DNA of 64,000 nt from Sthenelais limicola (lineage: Eukaryota; Annelida; Polychaeta; Phyllodocida; Sigalionidae): contig OW804097.1 in the NCBI GenBank assembly GCA_942159475.1, positions 8,337,685-8,401,684 on the forward strand, written 5' to 3'. The notes under the pieces are model-generated. The model searched no databases. It was not told the origin of the DNA and worked only from the letters and a program-made list of their open reading frames with translations. The position numbers and the translations under genes are program-made. This document shows, one piece after another, positions 63,575 through 64,000 of the stretch; within the stretch, counting starts at the first letter, position 1, and each line of letters starts with the position of its first letter.

Positions 63575-64000
63575 ATTCAGGACACCGCCGTCAATGTTGC
63601 GTCATGCTTAACGACCAAGTGCGGGAAAAGGAACATGAATGGATAACGCCCTGAGTGATATATACACGTCACATCACGACAACGCTTCACCGCATCCACT
63701 GTTCTTTAGTCCATTTTGGGTCAGATTTCACGTCCACTTATGGTACTACAGACCGCGTTGGTCTAGTGGCGCCACCTGACGTGTTCCATCATGGACTAAA
63801 ATCAATATACAACTCGGATTGTAGCGTTCGAACGGTCTGTACTCCCATAGACGTCCCAAGGCCGAAGGCCGAGGGACGTCTATGGGAGTACAGACCGTTC
63901 TCACGCTAAAATCCTCGTCGTCTATTGCTATAGCAGATGACGCACCTTCTAATAACGTCATGTATATTAAGGATGGTTCATAACGTTGCCACCACTGAAT
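63575..64000 (+). mobile_element. Dispersed repeat F, copy 2, interrupted by a palindrome-bearing segment
   Basis: Blocks 63575-63700 and 63938-64000 match 58845-59080 in reverse. The stretch between them has no match there and contains the long hairpin. The copy runs into the window edge. Confidence 0.6.
63830..63900. repeat. Perfect 28-bp-arm hairpin with GGCCGAAGGCC loop
   Basis: 63830-63857 and 63873-63900 are exact inverted copies (GAACGGTCTG..ACGTCCC). The 15-base loop is AAGGCCGAAGGCCGA. A weaker inverted match (GGATTNTAGCGT) continues outside the arms. Confidence 0.92.

Overview
The window looks like nuclear DNA of an invertebrate animal, probably marine. Coding sequence is broken into many short exons with GT-AG borders in AT-rich DNA, the protein families are animal ones, and introns and spacers are full of small inverted-repeat elements, LINE relics and two young LTR elements. 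The species cannot be fixed from the sequence; an F-type lectin beside an XDH gene would suit a lophotrochozoan or an invertebrate deuterostome.

Layout. 1-6.4 kb: spacer with the worn end of an LTR and a LINE copy that has lost its reverse transcriptase. 6.4-7.5 kb: an intronless rhodopsin-like (class A) peptide-type GPCR on the minus strand. 7.5-16.2 kb: gene-poor DNA with MITE-like elements, a 1.85-kb terminal-inverted-repeat element, a perfect 30-bp palindrome and long hairpins. 16.2-26.3 kb: a five-exon plus-strand gene for a secreted protein of 268 residues (signal peptide, F-type lectin domain, PAN/Apple-like domain). Its third intron holds a 6.5-kb LTR element lying on the minus strand, with 846-bp LTRs that differ at one position but only decayed coding remnants. 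27.8-64 kb: a minus-strand xanthine dehydrogenase gene. I traced 26 exons with continuous phase, from the FAD domain to the stop codon (1,072 residues); the iron-sulfur exons lie beyond the right edge.

Inside the XDH gene, 32,188-43,735 is an intact 11,548-bp Ty3/gypsy retrotransposon on the plus strand, antisense to XDH. It has 604-bp LTRs with one mismatch, a 4-bp target duplication, gag, and pol (protease, RT, RNase H, integrase). Two things are unusual: four AT-hook motifs at the C terminus of pol, and a third long frame between pol and the 3' LTR that carries C2H2-type zinc-finger motifs and a coiled coil and is cut once by an in-frame TAA. The element is visibly more GC-rich than its surroundings.

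The most unusual observations are the AT-hook array and zinc-finger frame of the gypsy element; a 53-bp tandem repeat that copies an XDH exon edge with its 5' splice site six times; a dispersed repeat that supplies the stop codon and poly(A) signal of the lectin gene; three hairpins with unlike arms but a similar GGCC core; and Thr in place of the substrate-binding Arg of XDH. All identities rest on motif reading, not on database searches.
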